Shown: positions 33,742 to 43,302, numbered from the stretch's first letter. The stretch is DNA of 64,000 nt from an uncultured Collinsella sp. (GCA_900541695.1 UQKL01000004.1:1-64000); one strand, 5' to 3'. Numbers and translations: made by a program. The notes: generated by a model from the letters alone, not told the origin.

Positions 33742-36174
33742 ATGGAATCGTTGTACCGAAAGTATCGCCCGCTCACCTTCGACTCCGTGGTGGGCCAGCA
33801 GCATATCGTCTCGACGCTCGAGCACGCCATCACCGAGGGGCGCCTGTCCCACGCATACCTGTTCTGCGGACCGCGCGGCACGGGCAAGACCACCATGGCG
33901 CGCATCCTTGCCAAGGCGCTGCTGTGCCGTAATGCCGAGGCAGCGCGCGCCGAGGGCGCAAGCGGGTGCATGCCCGACGGCACCTGTGAGGAGTGCGAGC
34001 TCATCGCCGAGGGCAACCACCCCGATGTCTACGAGCTCGATGCCGCAAGCCGCACGGGCGTGGACAATGTGCGCGAGGAGATCATCAACTCCGTCAACTT
34101 TGCCCCGGTGCGCGGCAAGTACAAGATCTATATCATCGACGAGGTCCACATGCTTACGACGGCGGCGTTCAACGCGCTGCTCAAGACGCTCGAGGAGCCG
34201 CCGGCACACGTGATCTTCGTGCTGTGCACCACCGACCCGCAAAAGATTCTGGAGACCATCCTCTCGCGCTGCCAGCGCTTCGATTTCCATCGCATCGGCA
34301 ACGAGGATATCGAACATCGCCTGGCATACGTGTGCGAGCAGGAGGGTTTCGACTACGACGACGAGGCGCTTGCCATCGTGGCACGCCATGCCAAGGGCGG
34401 TATGCGCGACGCGCTTTCCACGCTGGAGCAGCTGAGCGTTTTTGGCAACGGCGCCGTGCATGCGGACGATGCCCGCTCGCTTTTGGGCGAGGTTTCGGAC
34501 CAGATCCTGGGCGAGTTTGCGCGCGCCATTGCCGATCGTGATGTCGCCGAGCTCTATGGGCTTATTCGCGCACAGGTCGAGGAGGGCAATGACCTGCTTG
34601 AGCTGACGCGCGACTTGGTGGCGCATGTGCGCGACGTGTATGTGGCCTGCGTTGCCGGCGCCCGTGCCGAGCTGTTTGAGGGCGGCGCCGAGCAGGCCGA
34701 GGCGCTTGCTGCCGAGGCCGCTGCCTTTGGCGAGCATCCTGCCGACCGCCTGGCCCGCGTGCTGACGGTGCTCGACGATGCCGCACTGGAGATGAGGGGC
34801 GCGAGCGACGTGCGCCTGGTGCTCGAGATTGCCTGTACGCGTCTGGCACGTCCCGAGGCTGATTTAACGATTGAGGCATTGGCCGAGCGCGTGGCACGCC
34901 TGGAGGCCATGGTTGCCAATGCCGCGGTGCCGGCGAGCGTGGCTGCTGCTCAGGCCGCCGCGCCTGCAGCATCCGTACCCGCTGCTGCCCAACAGCCGAC
35001 GCTCATTTCGGGCGCTCGTGCTGCCGCTCCGGCGGCATCCGCTGCCCCCGCTGCTACGTCCGCGCGCCAGGGCGGTATGCCTTGGGACCGTGGTGCTGCT
35101 GTTCCGGCTGCTCAGCCTGCGCCGACTCCGACGCCTCAGCCCGTTGCGGCCCCCGCGCCTGCCACCGCTCCGGCACCTAAGCCCCAGTCCAACAACGCCG
35201 CCCAGGTTGCCGCCGCCGGTGCTGCCGAGACCTCCGCGGTCGAGGACGCCGGAGAGCTGCAGCGCAAATGGGCCGAGGTTGTCGAGCGTGTCAAGGCGCG
35301 TCAGGCTTCCTACGCAGGGCTTTTGCTCAACGCCCGCGCCACGGCCGACGACGGCTCCAAGCTCACGGTCTCGTTCCCCGCGGGTTCGACTTTTGCCATT
35401 AAGATGCTCGGTCGCGCCGATACGCAGTCGGTGGTCCTGCCGACGGTCTGCGCGGTCTTCGGTCGTCGTACCGTCGACTATGTCCTGGGTGGGGGTGGCA
35501 CGCCGGCTCCTCAACATGAGGAGCATTCTCCATCTGCACGGGCTGCGGCATCTGCGGACCCGCAACCCGTGTCCTCGGCGGCCCCTGTATCCTCGAGCGC
35601 CAGCGCGCCGCAGCAGCAAGCGGCGCCGGTAGCGGCATCGACCCCGTCGGCGCCTAAGCCCGCGGCACCCAAACCGGCTGCTCCGACACCCGCGCCCAAG
35701 CCCGTCTCGCCCGCGCCCAAGTCGTCTGACCTGGGCAAAGCACCCTGGCTACGCTCCGACAACCCCGCCGGCGCTCCTGCCACGGGTAAGCTCCCGACCG
35801 AGCCCGCACCCCGTGCGCCCGAGCGCTCGGCTGCCCCGAAGGCTCAGCCTGTCGCGCAGTCCGCGCCGTGGGAATCCGAGCAGGTGCCCTACGACGACGC
35901 CATGGTCGGCGGCTTCGCTGGCGATGCGAGCGGGGACGATCTGCCTCCGTTCGACGTGCCGGGTGCGACGCCCGCGCCCAAGCCCGCTGCGGAGGCACCC
36001 GCGGCCCCCGCAAGCGACGACGCCCCCGCGGCTCCCTGGGAGTCCAACCCCGGTGCGGGCAGCCCCTTCGGCCATCAGGGCGCAGCCCCGAGCATCCCGC
36101 AGACCGAGGACGAGGCCAAAGACCTCATCCGCAGCGTCTTCGGTCAGGCCACCATCTTCAAGCCGGTGGAGTAG
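33742..36174 (+). CDS. dnaX: DNA polymerase III subunits gamma and tau
   Basis: An 810-aa clamp-loader ATPase. The AAA+ domain (1-~235) has the N-terminal family signature LYRKYRPLTFDSVVGQ, Walker A GPRGTGKTT, a zinc-binding cysteine module (CRN...CMPDGTCEEC) and the DExx box DEVHML. Domain III follows to about 380. The C-terminal tau part includes a conserved domain (about 500-590) and long Ala/Pro-rich low-complexity segments. GGGGGAGC before the ATG at 33742 decides the start. The order dnaX, (two small genes), ybaB, recR is the widely conserved one with an insertion. Confidence 0.96.
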   Translation: MESLYRKYRPLTFDSVVGQQHIVSTLEHAITEGRLSHAYLFCGPRGTGKTTMARILAKALLCRNAEAARAEGASGCMPDGTCEECELIAEGNHPDVYELDAASRTGVDNVREEIINSVNFAPVRGKYKIYIIDEVHMLTTAAFNALLKTLEEPPAHVIFVLCTTDPQKILETILSRCQRFDFHRIGNEDIEHRLAYVCEQEGFDYDDEALAIVARHAKGGMRDALSTLEQLSVFGNGAVHADDARSLLGEVSDQILGEFARAIADRDVAELYGLIRAQVEEGNDLLELTRDLVAHVRDVYVACVAGARAELFEGGAEQAEALAAEAAAFGEHPADRLARVLTVLDDAALEMRGASDVRLVLEIACTRLARPEADLTIEALAERVARLEAMVANAAVPASVAAAQAAAPAASVPAAAQQPTLISGARAAAPAASAAPAATSARQGGMPWDRGAAVPAAQPAPTPTPQPVAAPAPATAPAPKPQSNNAAQVAAAGAAETSAVEDAGELQRKWAEVVERVKARQASYAGLLLNARATADDGSKLTVSFPAGSTFAIKMLGRADTQSVVLPTVCAVFGRRTVDYVLGGGGTPAPQHEEHSPSARAAASADPQPVSSAAPVSSSASAPQQQAAPVAASTPSAPKPAAPKPAAPTPAPKPVSPAPKSSDLGKAPWLRSDNPAGAPATGKLPTEPAPRAPERSAAPKAQPVAQSAPWESEQVPYDDAMVGGFAGDASGDDLPPFDVPGATPAPKPAAEAPAAPASDDAPAAPWESNPGAGSPFGHQGAAPSIPQTEDEAKDLIRSVFGQATIFKPVE

Positions 36175-36228
36175 CTGCGCAGGCGGGTATACTGCTCAAG
36201 AAGAGAACCCTTTGAACGGAGCGAGCTT

Positions 36229-36489
36229 ATGATGTGGGAATATGTCCGCCTTGAGGACGATACGCAGGTTTCGTATTCCGAAGTCCGGGAGGACAACACG
36301 GTGAAGGTTGTTGTGGAGCGCCCGCGCGATTGGGGTTTTGACACGGCGGAGTGTATCTTGCCGGCATTCAATTGGGTGTCACACGAGGGCTTTAGCGAAG
36401 CGAACCTCAAAGAACTCGATGATTTCGTGCGCAACAATGCCCCGCTCATCCTGCGTTTTGCCTACGAAGGCGGACGAGTCTATGCCTAG
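36229..36489 (+). CDS. small hypothetical protein
   Basis: An 86-aa acidic cytoplasmic protein with no signal peptide or membrane segment. It has a beta-rich first half (YVRLEDDTQVSYSEV) and a helical second half ending in FAYEGGRVYA. GGAGCGAG precedes two adjacent ATGs. I do not recognise a family. It is probably cotranscribed with dnaX, 54 bases upstream. Confidence 0.7.
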   Translation: MMWEYVRLEDDTQVSYSEVREDNTVKVVVERPRDWGFDTAECILPAFNWVSHEGFSEANLKELDDFVRNNAPLILRFAYEGGRVYA

Positions 36490-36511
36490 TCTCTTCCGAC
36501 TCGGCCATATA

Positions 36512-36979
36512 TCACTTTCTTTTGTCCGGGCGCATCTGTATTTCGGACATGTGTAGTGTGGTGCCGCGTATATCGCATTCGAGCAGACAAGCGCGTGACG
36601 GTCGGCCTAGGATGCTGAGGTCGATACGATACGTCGCATGGCCGTCCGTGTACTCGACTTGCTCGGCGTTGACGGTTGCTCCGATTGTAAATAAAGAGCC
36701 CAGTTCGGCATCGACAATCTTGGAGTCCTTTATCTTGACCTTGAACTCTTGGTAGAGGGACGGGCTGTTGTAGTAAATGGTTCGGGTTCCGTCGGTGCAT
36801 TCATCGGTCGTCTCCCATTTGACGACGGGCTGGTCCGAGCTGGCTATCAGCAGTTCTGCTCCAAAAGCTATGGCATGGGTGATGACAACCAGCAATGCCC
36901 AGTCGACAAAGAGATAGAGAACCACATATGCAACGGGGTGTTTTGAGCGGATGTTTTGGAGCGCGTCGGGGGCATTCAT
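36512..36979 (-). CDS. small membrane-anchored hypothetical protein
   Basis: A 155-aa protein with one membrane span (about residues 15-45) and an extracellular beta-rich domain with three cysteines. GGAGGTGCCCC precedes the ATG on the minus strand. It converges with the small hypothetical at 36229 and interrupts the dnaX-ybaB-recR order. No family is recognised. Confidence 0.65.
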   Translation of the reverse strand: MNAPDALQNIRSKHPVAYVVLYLFVDWALLVVITHAIAFGAELLIASSDQPVVKWETTDECTDGTRTIYYNSPSLYQEFKVKIKDSKIVDAELGSLFTIGATVNAEQVEYTDGHATYRIDLSILGRPSRACLLECDIRGTTLHMSEIQMRPDKRK

Positions 36980-37121
36980 GGGGCACCTCCAAATTGCAAT
37001 CTATGACAATCAAATTATACCCTGCCGCCATGTGCTCCGCCTCGAGCAGCGGTTTGGCATTTAGCTATTTAGTGGCACACATGAAATGCCGGATTCGGCT
37101 CTACTAGATTGAGTATGCGAT

Positions 37122-37156
37122 ATTATGCAACCTTGCATAATTCGGCCTTGCATAAT
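37122..37156. promoter_or_regulatory. palindrome plus third half-site, TTGCATAAT
   Basis: ATTATGCAACCTTGCATAAT is a perfect 9-bp inverted repeat with a 2-base spacer. A third copy of TTGCATAAT starts at 37148, 15 bases after the previous one. Three identical 9-mers this close upstream of ybaB/recR look like an operator. The remaining 160 bases before ybaB show no gene. Confidence 0.5.
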
Positions 37157-37318
37157 CTTTGCGCGTGGTTTGTATTGGAGGACATGTATATCGACTGAGG
37201 TAGCGTGTCCGCCCCGCTTGCTTGCCCCGCGCCGTGGTACGATTTTTGAGTTTGAAAGTCCCGTCGCGCTCCGGCTGCCCTTGCAGCTTGTCGCGCGGCC
37301 GCACGTAAAGGAGCCATC

Positions 37319-37639
37319 ATGGCCGGTATGAACATGCAGCAAATGATGAAGCAGGCTCGCAAGATGCAGGAGCAGCTTGCCGCCGCGCAGGAAAACCTTA
37401 AGTCCCAGACCGTCGACGCCTCTGCCGGCGGCGGCATGGTCAAGGTGACCGTTAACGGCGAGATGGAGCTCGTCAACCTCACCATCGACCCCGATGCCCT
37501 CGATCCCGAGGACGTCGATATGCTGCAGGACATGATCATGGCTGCCGTCAACGAGGCCGTCCGCGGTGTCAACGAGCTTGCCAACAAGCAGATGGGCGCC
37601 ATCACCGGCGGCCTCAACATCCCGGGCATGCCGTTCTAA
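37319..37639 (+). CDS. ybaB: nucleoid-associated protein YbaB/EbfC
   Basis: A 106-aa DNA-binding protein with the family features: a Met/Gln/Lys-rich N-terminal helix ([17 protein letters not shown]), the central strand pair with [18 protein letters not shown], and a C-terminal helix ending in [18 protein letters not shown] precedes the ATG. It sits 13 bases upstream of recR, the usual pairing. Confidence 0.96.
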   Translation: MAGMNMQQMMKQARKMQEQLAAAQENLKSQTVDASAGGGMVKVTVNGEMELVNLTIDPDALDPEDVDMLQDMIMAAVNEAVRGVNELANKQMGAITGGLNIPGMPF

Positions 37640-37652
37640 GACACGCATATAT

Positions 37653-38249
37653 ATGAGTGCCAACCATAGTCTGCAAAAATTGCTCGATGAGCTGGGTCGT
37701 CTGCCGGGCATTGGTCCCAAGTCGGCCCAGCGCATCGCCTATTACCTGCTCGAGGCCGATGCCGAGGAGGCGCGCCGCCTGGCCGAGGCTATCCTGGAGG
37801 TTAAGCAGGAGGTTCACTTTTGCAGCCGCTGCTTTAACTACGCCACGGCCGACGAGTGCTCCATCTGCCAGGATTCGATGCGCGATACCACTCGCATTTG
37901 CGTGGTGGGCGAGCCGCGCGATGTCCAGGCGATTGAGCGCACGGGCAGCTACCACGGTCTCTACCACGTATTGGGCGGCGTGATCAGTCCCATGGACAAG
38001 ATTGGTCCCGAGCAGTTGCACATTCGTGAGCTGCTGGCACGCTTGGGCCACGAGGACATCCACGAGGTCATCATCGCCACCAACCCCAATATCGAGGGCG
38101 AGACCACGGCGAGCTACCTGGCCCGCACTATCAAGCCGCTGGGCGTTGAGGTATCGCGTCTGGCGAGCGGCCTTCCCGTGGGCGGCGACCTGGAGTATGC
38201 CGACGAGCTTACGCTTGGGCGCGCCATCGAGGCCCGTCGCACGATTTAG
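37653..38249 (+). CDS. recR: recombination mediator protein RecR
   Basis: A 198-aa protein that acts with RecF/RecO in loading RecA on gapped DNA. It has the N-terminal helix-hairpin-helix ([18 protein letters not shown]), a C4 zinc finger ([16 protein letters not shown]) and the Toprim domain ([13 protein letters not shown] to the end). The start at 37653 has a poor ribosome binding site, so coupling to ybaB is likely. Confidence 0.96.
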   Translation: MSANHSLQKLLDELGRLPGIGPKSAQRIAYYLLEADAEEARRLAEAILEVKQEVHFCSRCFNYATADECSICQDSMRDTTRICVVGEPRDVQAIERTGSYHGLYHVLGGVISPMDKIGPEQLHIRELLARLGHEDIHEVIIATNPNIEGETTASYLARTIKPLGVEVSRLASGLPVGGDLEYADELTLGRAIEARRTI

Positions 38250-38286
38250 GTGGCGAGCCTGCTCCTGCCGTATGTCTTCATCGCGA

Positions 38287-38316
38287 CGCACGGGGTAGCC
38301 ATAATTTCCCCGTGCG
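38287..38316 (+). terminator. possible terminator after recR
   Basis: CGCACGGGG and CCCCGTGCG form a perfect stem with a 12-base loop 38 bases after recR. The following bases (ACTGTAAGTTTG) contain no continuous T run, so termination may be weak. Confidence 0.5.
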
Positions 38317-38494
38317 ACTGTAAGTTTGTTGTGCAACAAAGATGCTTTGTATCCGCTTATCGCATGGATGCTTCCACTCGCATCCTTAATTTGCCCATTC
38401 GTTGCGCAACCTTTTGGGTTCGCTGATACACTCAAATATGGATTCGAATGAATGCGCCGCTCCCGAGCGGCGTGTTTTTGTTGGAGGAGAACGC

Positions 38495-39400
38495 ATGCGG
38501 CCCGGTGGCACTCAGACAAAGCGCGGCGCCGCGGTGCGCATGCGACGCCGACTGGGCTTGGCGCCGCGGGCGTACGCACTGCTGTCTTGCTCGCTGGTGC
38601 TGGTCATAGCTGGCGTTTCTGCCTATGGCATGACCGTGCCGTCCATGATGCAGGCACATGCCGCACGCGAACCGCGCGTGGGGCATGAGGTCAAAAGTGA
38701 CCTGGGCACCACGACTGGATATGCTTGGGCAAGTGTGGTCGCGCATATTGTGTTTGGCACTGACGACGCGGACGGCGCCGAGGCCCCGGACAACGAAGTC
38801 ACGCTTGCCAATGGCAAAACCATCGTGCTCACCAACACCAAGATCATCGATCGGTTGTCCAACAATAGCGTGGCGGCAACGGTGAATAAGGTCGAGCAGC
38901 AGAAGGAGCAGGACGCCCAGCAGTCCGGAAAGCCCGGTAGCTCGGATACTTCTGGCTCCGGCTCGGATTCGTCGAGTTCGGGCGGCGGCTCTGGGTCGGG
39001 TTCCTCTGCCGGAGGGTCTGGAAACGGCGGCTCGACGGGCGGCAACACTGACAACGATGCAAACTCCGGTGGCCTTTCCGCTGCTGAGGAAGAGAGCATT
39101 CACCGTTGGCTTGTAACCAAGTACAACATGCTCGACGGCTATGTTTCTCGTGCCAATGACGTGGTTTCGACCTATAACTCTACGGGAGATCCCAGGCCGT
39201 GCGACAGCCTGGTCGGGGAGATGTTTGTCATTCGAGCTGAGTTCGGTCGTCAGACATTCTCGCCCCGGTCAAAGTGGTATCAGCAGTATGCCAATCTGTG
39301 GGGCTGTTACACCAACCTATGTCAATGGGTCGGCCATTACGGCGATGATGACGTCGCGCTCGGTAACTTCAACAATAACGTGGCGGCGCTTGCCCTATGA
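38495..39400 (+). CDS. exported Ser/Gly-rich protein, kinase-operon member
   Basis: A 301-aa protein with a basic N-terminus, one membrane span (about residues 25-48), a short beta region, a Ser/Gly low-complexity linker (about 150-195) and a helical C-terminal domain of about 100 residues with paired cysteines (for example CDSLVGEMFV, WGCYTNLCQW). GGAGGAG decides the ATG at 38495. It overlaps the kinase gene by ATGA, so it is likely the extracellular sensor or target of that kinase. The family is not recognised. Confidence 0.75.
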   Translation: MRPGGTQTKRGAAVRMRRRLGLAPRAYALLSCSLVLVIAGVSAYGMTVPSMMQAHAAREPRVGHEVKSDLGTTTGYAWASVVAHIVFGTDDADGAEAPDNEVTLANGKTIVLTNTKIIDRLSNNSVAATVNKVEQQKEQDAQQSGKPGSSDTSGSGSDSSSSGGGSGSGSSAGGSGNGGSTGGNTDNDANSGGLSAAEEESIHRWLVTKYNMLDGYVSRANDVVSTYNSTGDPRPCDSLVGEMFVIRAEFGRQTFSPRSKWYQQYANLWGCYTNLCQWVGHYGDDDVALGNFNNNVAALAL

Positions 39401-41241
39401 TGACCGATCTTGCATCCACCACGCCACAATCGCTCGGTCGCGATCCCATGGTCGGCTTGCGCCTGGCGCGTGTCGACGGGTTTGAGCCGGCCATTGCGCT
39501 CGGTCAGGACGAACTGCCTGCCTATCTGCGTCGTTTTACGATGCTGTTTGCCGACGATGCCACCATGCGCCGTGGCGGTATCGGCCGCGTGACGCGTGCC
39601 GTCAACGCCCAAGGCGAGGCCATGGCACTCAAACAGCTCATCTTGCCGACGCGCGATGAGTTTGACGACGATGCAACTCACGAGGCGCTGGTCGCCAAGT
39701 TCAAAGCGGCATTTCGCGAGGAATATGAATGCCATCGCGCCCTTTCGGGCCTTAAGGGCTTTCCCCGCCTCTATGGCTGGGGCGAGGTCGACGGTGTGCC
39801 TGCAATTGTCATGGAATGGGTCGAGGGCGAGACGCTTGCCCGCTTGCGTTCGCGACTCGCCGTGGACGATGCCGGACGCCTGTCGCCGCTTGTGGCGGCG
39901 CGTCTGGGTCGCGACCTGTTCGATCTGCTCTGCCGTATGAGCCTGGTGGGTGAGGGCTTTGTCCATCGCGATATCTCGCCCGCTAATATTATGGTGCGTA
40001 CGGCGCGTCTACCGCTTGACCGGCAGCTTGCCGAGGGCACCTTTGACCTGTGCCTGATCGACTTTGGCTCGTCGCTGGCGCTCGAGCCTGCGTCGGCCGT
40101 GGCCGGTACCGGCGGCAAGGCGTCGTTTACGGAGCGCTATGCCACGCTGCGTCGCGCGACGGTTGCCTATGCCCCACCCGAGATGCTCACCGACGATATT
40201 CCCGATCTGCGCGCTTTGCGTATGTCGCCGGCGATTGACGTCTATGCCGCGGCAAGCACGGTTTACGAGCTCATTGCCGGCGTCGCGCCATACGAAGCCG
40301 CGCCGAGCACTTCGGGCACCTCGGGTTCGCGCAAAAAGACGCGCGACATCGCGAGCCCCTACCGTCTCAAGATGGACACGCGGCCCGACTATCCCATTGG
40401 TGCCCATGCGCCCGGTTGTGATTTGACTCAGCTGCTTCGTCGTGAGCCCGATGTGGCGCTCGCCGCGGCCGAGCAGGCCCAGCAGCTAGGGCTTGAGCCG
40501 GATTCCGAAGAGCTACGCGATGCGCTGGCGTTTGTCGATGCCCAGCTGTTCGACGTGGTGATGGCCTGTCTGTCCAGCCATCAAAAAGATCGTCCCGAGC
40601 CGGCGGCGGTCGAGGCGGCGCTCTCGGCGTTTTGTGACCACTATGCGCAAAATGTCGGTCGTTCGCTCCGCGGCGAGCCGCTCACGCCGTGCCCCATGGA
40701 TGCGTCTGGCCGTGCGGTTCGTCGCGCGCTGATGGTCGGCGCGACGGTCGTCTGTGGCGTGGTTTGGGCTGTGGTCGTGGTTTCGGCCGCGCTGCTGGCG
40801 TCGGGCGCTCGCGTGACGGCGACTTTGGGATCGCTCGTGTGGTCTGGGACGCTACCGGGTATTATTGCCGCACTGGCGTTGACGCTGCCGGGCATAGCCG
40901 GCGTTACCGCGGGGGCACTTGCGCGCAATCGGCGCTCGGGGTTCCTGCAGGGTGTGCTTGCGCTTTCTGCCTGCGAGGTTCCAGTACTGGTTGTGGCTGC
41001 ATGTAGCGTATTTTCCCAACGCGCCGTGATGGGCGGCCTTGTTGCCGCTCTGGTTGCAACCTATACGCTTACGTGGTTTTTGCTTGCGATGGGCTTTGCC
41101 TTTGAACTTCCCGTTTCGGCACCGCGACGCACAAAAGCCCAGATGGCGACTCCGCTTGCCGGTGGAGCCGCAGCTGCCCGTACTTTTGGCGGACCTGTCG
41201 AAGTATCGTCCGATTCTATTTCTACGACCAAGGAGGCCTAG
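39397..41241 (+). CDS. Ser/Thr protein kinase with membrane C-terminus
   Basis: A 614-aa kinase. Catalytic motifs are HRDISPANIM near residue 190 (Ser in place of the usual Lys of HRDxKPxN) and DFGSS near 223. The glycine-loop region (RRGGIGRVTRA) is near 67. Large insertions lie between the activation loop and the last helices. Four or five membrane segments span about 445-575, followed by an Ala/Gly tail. The replaced Lys, which normally contacts ATP phosphate, suggests weak or specialised activity. It is coupled to the exported protein upstream and an FHA protein 3 bases downstream, with no phosphatase in the operon. Confidence 0.85.
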   Translation: MMTDLASTTPQSLGRDPMVGLRLARVDGFEPAIALGQDELPAYLRRFTMLFADDATMRRGGIGRVTRAVNAQGEAMALKQLILPTRDEFDDDATHEALVAKFKAAFREEYECHRALSGLKGFPRLYGWGEVDGVPAIVMEWVEGETLARLRSRLAVDDAGRLSPLVAARLGRDLFDLLCRMSLVGEGFVHRDISPANIMVRTARLPLDRQLAEGTFDLCLIDFGSSLALEPASAVAGTGGKASFTERYATLRRATVAYAPPEMLTDDIPDLRALRMSPAIDVYAAASTVYELIAGVAPYEAAPSTSGTSGSRKKTRDIASPYRLKMDTRPDYPIGAHAPGCDLTQLLRREPDVALAAAEQAQQLGLEPDSEELRDALAFVDAQLFDVVMACLSSHQKDRPEPAAVEAALSAFCDHYAQNVGRSLRGEPLTPCPMDASGRAVRRALMVGATVVCGVVWAVVVVSAALLASGARVTATLGSLVWSGTLPGIIAALALTLPGIAGVTAGALARNRRSGFLQGVLALSACEVPVLVVAACSVFSQRAVMGGLVAALVATYTLTWFLLAMGFAFELPVSAPRRTKAQMATPLAGGAAAARTFGGPVEVSSDSISTTKEA

Positions 41242-41244
41242 GTC

Positions 41245-42183
41245 ATGGCATCTCAAGTTGAGCTCACCCCATGCGGGGCCATGTTTGACATCTTTAAGCG
41301 CGCGGCGCATCTGAGCCATATCGAGCTGTGCGGCCTGGTGCTTTCGTCCCGTCCGCTCGCCGACGGCCGCAGCCCGCAGAGCCGAGCCGCCGATCGCTCT
41401 TGGGTTTCCCGCTTTATCGTTCGCGCGCCGGTCGGCACGCTTCAGCAGCGCTACTTTGCCGAATACGGTACCTCGGCTGCGCGTATTATGTCGCAACTGG
41501 CCCTGCGCCAGCGAAATCCCATGGACTCCACGGCTGTGATCAATATGGTGTGCGGTCCTGCAGGTGAACCGATGGTACGCGCGCTCGAAGAGTGCCATCA
41601 GGACACGAATCTCTATCGCAACGCGCTCGATCGCCTGTCCCAGGCGGCGGAACTCATGCCCGCCGAGCGCGCCGAGGCCGTGCTGGTGCTGTTTGTCGCC
41701 GTCGGTTGTTCGGCGGATGTGCGGTCCTCGGTGAACTATGCCATCGACTACGCGCACGCGACCTGTGGCGGAGGCACCTCCACGCCGCGTTCGCTTGGCA
41801 TGTCGATGACCGCGGGCGAACGCGAACCCGCTCCGGCGCACCCCTTGGGCTTGCTGCGCGTACAAAACAGTTTTGTCGTGAGCGCCCCGCGCTGGATTCA
41901 GCCGAGTGAGCAGGGTGTTGAGATTGGTGCGCTGGCCACTGGCGAGGGCGATATTACCGACGTCGGCGACGATGTCTCGGCCCGCCATGCCCATATCTGG
42001 TGCGATGCTCAAAATATCTGGCACGTCGAGGACTTGTCGTCCACCAACGGAACCGTGGTGGTAAACGGGGCCACGCGCGTCTGCATTCAGGTCGAGCCCG
42101 GCCGTTCCGCCCAACTCAATCCCGGCGACGAGCTCAAGCTCGGCGAATCCACTACCTACGCCATCCTCTTCGGTGCCCTCTAG
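41245..42183 (+). CDS. FHA-domain protein, intact copy
   Basis: A 312-aa cytoplasmic protein. Residues 1-175 are a helical domain I do not recognise. A Thr/Pro-rich hinge follows, then an FHA domain (about 205-312) with DVSARHAHIW and DLSSTNGTVVVNG, which should bind phosphothreonine on the kinase or exported protein of the same operon. The 3' 430 bases and about 120 bases beyond its stop are repeated at 48493-49044. Confidence 0.88.
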   Translation: MASQVELTPCGAMFDIFKRAAHLSHIELCGLVLSSRPLADGRSPQSRAADRSWVSRFIVRAPVGTLQQRYFAEYGTSAARIMSQLALRQRNPMDSTAVINMVCGPAGEPMVRALEECHQDTNLYRNALDRLSQAAELMPAERAEAVLVLFVAVGCSADVRSSVNYAIDYAHATCGGGTSTPRSLGMSMTAGEREPAPAHPLGLLRVQNSFVVSAPRWIQPSEQGVEIGALATGEGDITDVGDDVSARHAHIWCDAQNIWHVEDLSSTNGTVVVNGATRVCIQVEPGRSAQLNPGDELKLGESTTYAILFGAL

Positions 42184-42302
42184 CCGGCAGATAGGGACGT
42201 TTCTTTTCTGCCGGCACTTGGGGACACTCCTCGGCGCGCCAGAGCCAGTCGCCCGGGGATGGAGGGGCCATTTTGGCCCTTGGCGGTCAGTCGGGGCGAA
42301 AC
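42184..42302 (+). repeat. left copy of duplicated FHA-gene downstream region
   Basis: The ~119 bases after the FHA stop match 48925-49043 after the truncated FHA copy. Shared features are GGCAGATAGGGACGTTTCTT-type bases, the GCCGGCACT half-site, GGCGCGCCAG and the TTTTGGCCCTTGGCGGTC string. It includes a GGGGAC-family palindrome (CCGGCAGA with TCTGCCGG). Confidence 0.8.
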
Positions 42303-42425
42303 TAGAAGATCTTTCCGATTCGCGGCTGTTCATGCTTGTAGAGCATCTAAAACAATAGGATGTTATTCTGGAATATGCCGGGTGCGTGAACTTGCCTGTC
42401 TTAGCCTTAATAAGGTATAGGGGAG

Positions 42426-43132
42426 TTTGGCTCAGGGGTTCCGTCTTGTTCTTCAGCGCAGTATTGTGGGACAGATTTGCTGAGATTGGCGCCTTACACC
42501 GCAGAGCGCACGGAAGGCTCTCGATTTGTGTTCTGGCCCCAGAATACAGGGCCTGATACTTACCAACTGTGGCATGGATGTAACATCTGTAGAAATCAAC
42601 CCTTTTGTTGTCGACCTTTGTAAGAAAAACACTGCCATCAACTCTTTGGATGACGAAACTAGGGTGCTTGAGGGGAGCCTTTACTCCCCTCTGAGAGATG
42701 ACTCATGTTTTTCGCTTGTCGTTGTGAATCCTCCGTTACTGCCGATTCCGGATGAGATTCCTTATCCCTTCGTTTGAGATGGAGGACAATCGGGTCTGGA
42801 TAAAACACTTCGTATTCTTAAGGGTGGCGATACGCATTTAGAGAAAAACGGTAAATACTGCTAATAGGGGTGACGACGATGGTGCGGGGGCGACCCGCGA
42901 TGCTCTCATCAATACGTCGGATACTTGGGAAATCAGGTCTAGATGCATGTATGATGATGCTGTGTGGCTATTCAATTAATCCGCGTTCCGAATGGGTGCA
43001 GGGTATAGCTGCGACATCGTATGCTTTTGACCCGGCGCGATACTCAGATATTTCTGAGGCGGTTGACGAAGTTTATACGCACTATGCCGCGCAAGGCGTT
43101 TCGGAAGTTTGCACATCTACGTTACGGGCTTA
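42426..43132 (+). pseudogene. decayed class I SAM-dependent methyltransferase
   Basis: Reading across frames restores a methyltransferase. CGTDLLRLAPYTAERTE in one frame continues after a slip near 42513-42520 as ALDLCSGPRIQGLIL (motif I, with Arg where Gly is expected). It goes on through MDVTSVEINPFVV (motif II) and VVVNPPLLPIP (the NPP substrate motif). A TGA at 42775 sits where the family would have Gly in a DGG stretch. More stops follow near 42860, and the C-terminal part resumes in another frame at about 42870-43132 (RRILGKSGLDACMMMLC). It probably modified the peptide product of this island or protected the host, but is now broken by at least three lesions. Confidence 0.75.
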
Positions 43133-43258
43133 GGTTTCTTCAAGCGAGCAGGCCGGTTGCGTTATTTCGAGCGATTTTTCTAGTCTAGACGACAAAAGGC
43201 AAAGGATTTGATGGGTATAAAACGCGGACGTTTGTGGGCGGATGCTCAAATCTATTGT

Positions 43259-43302
43259 GGCAATCGGGCGGTTGAAAAAGATATTTCAACCGCCCGATTG
43301 CC
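43259..43302. repeat. perfect 19-bp inverted repeat
   Basis: GGCAATCGGGCGGTTGAAA and its exact complement enclose AAGATA. It lies between the methyltransferase remnant and the ABC gene. There is no T run on either strand, so it is not a typical terminator. Bases 43133-43448 hold no intact gene. Confidence 0.85.
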
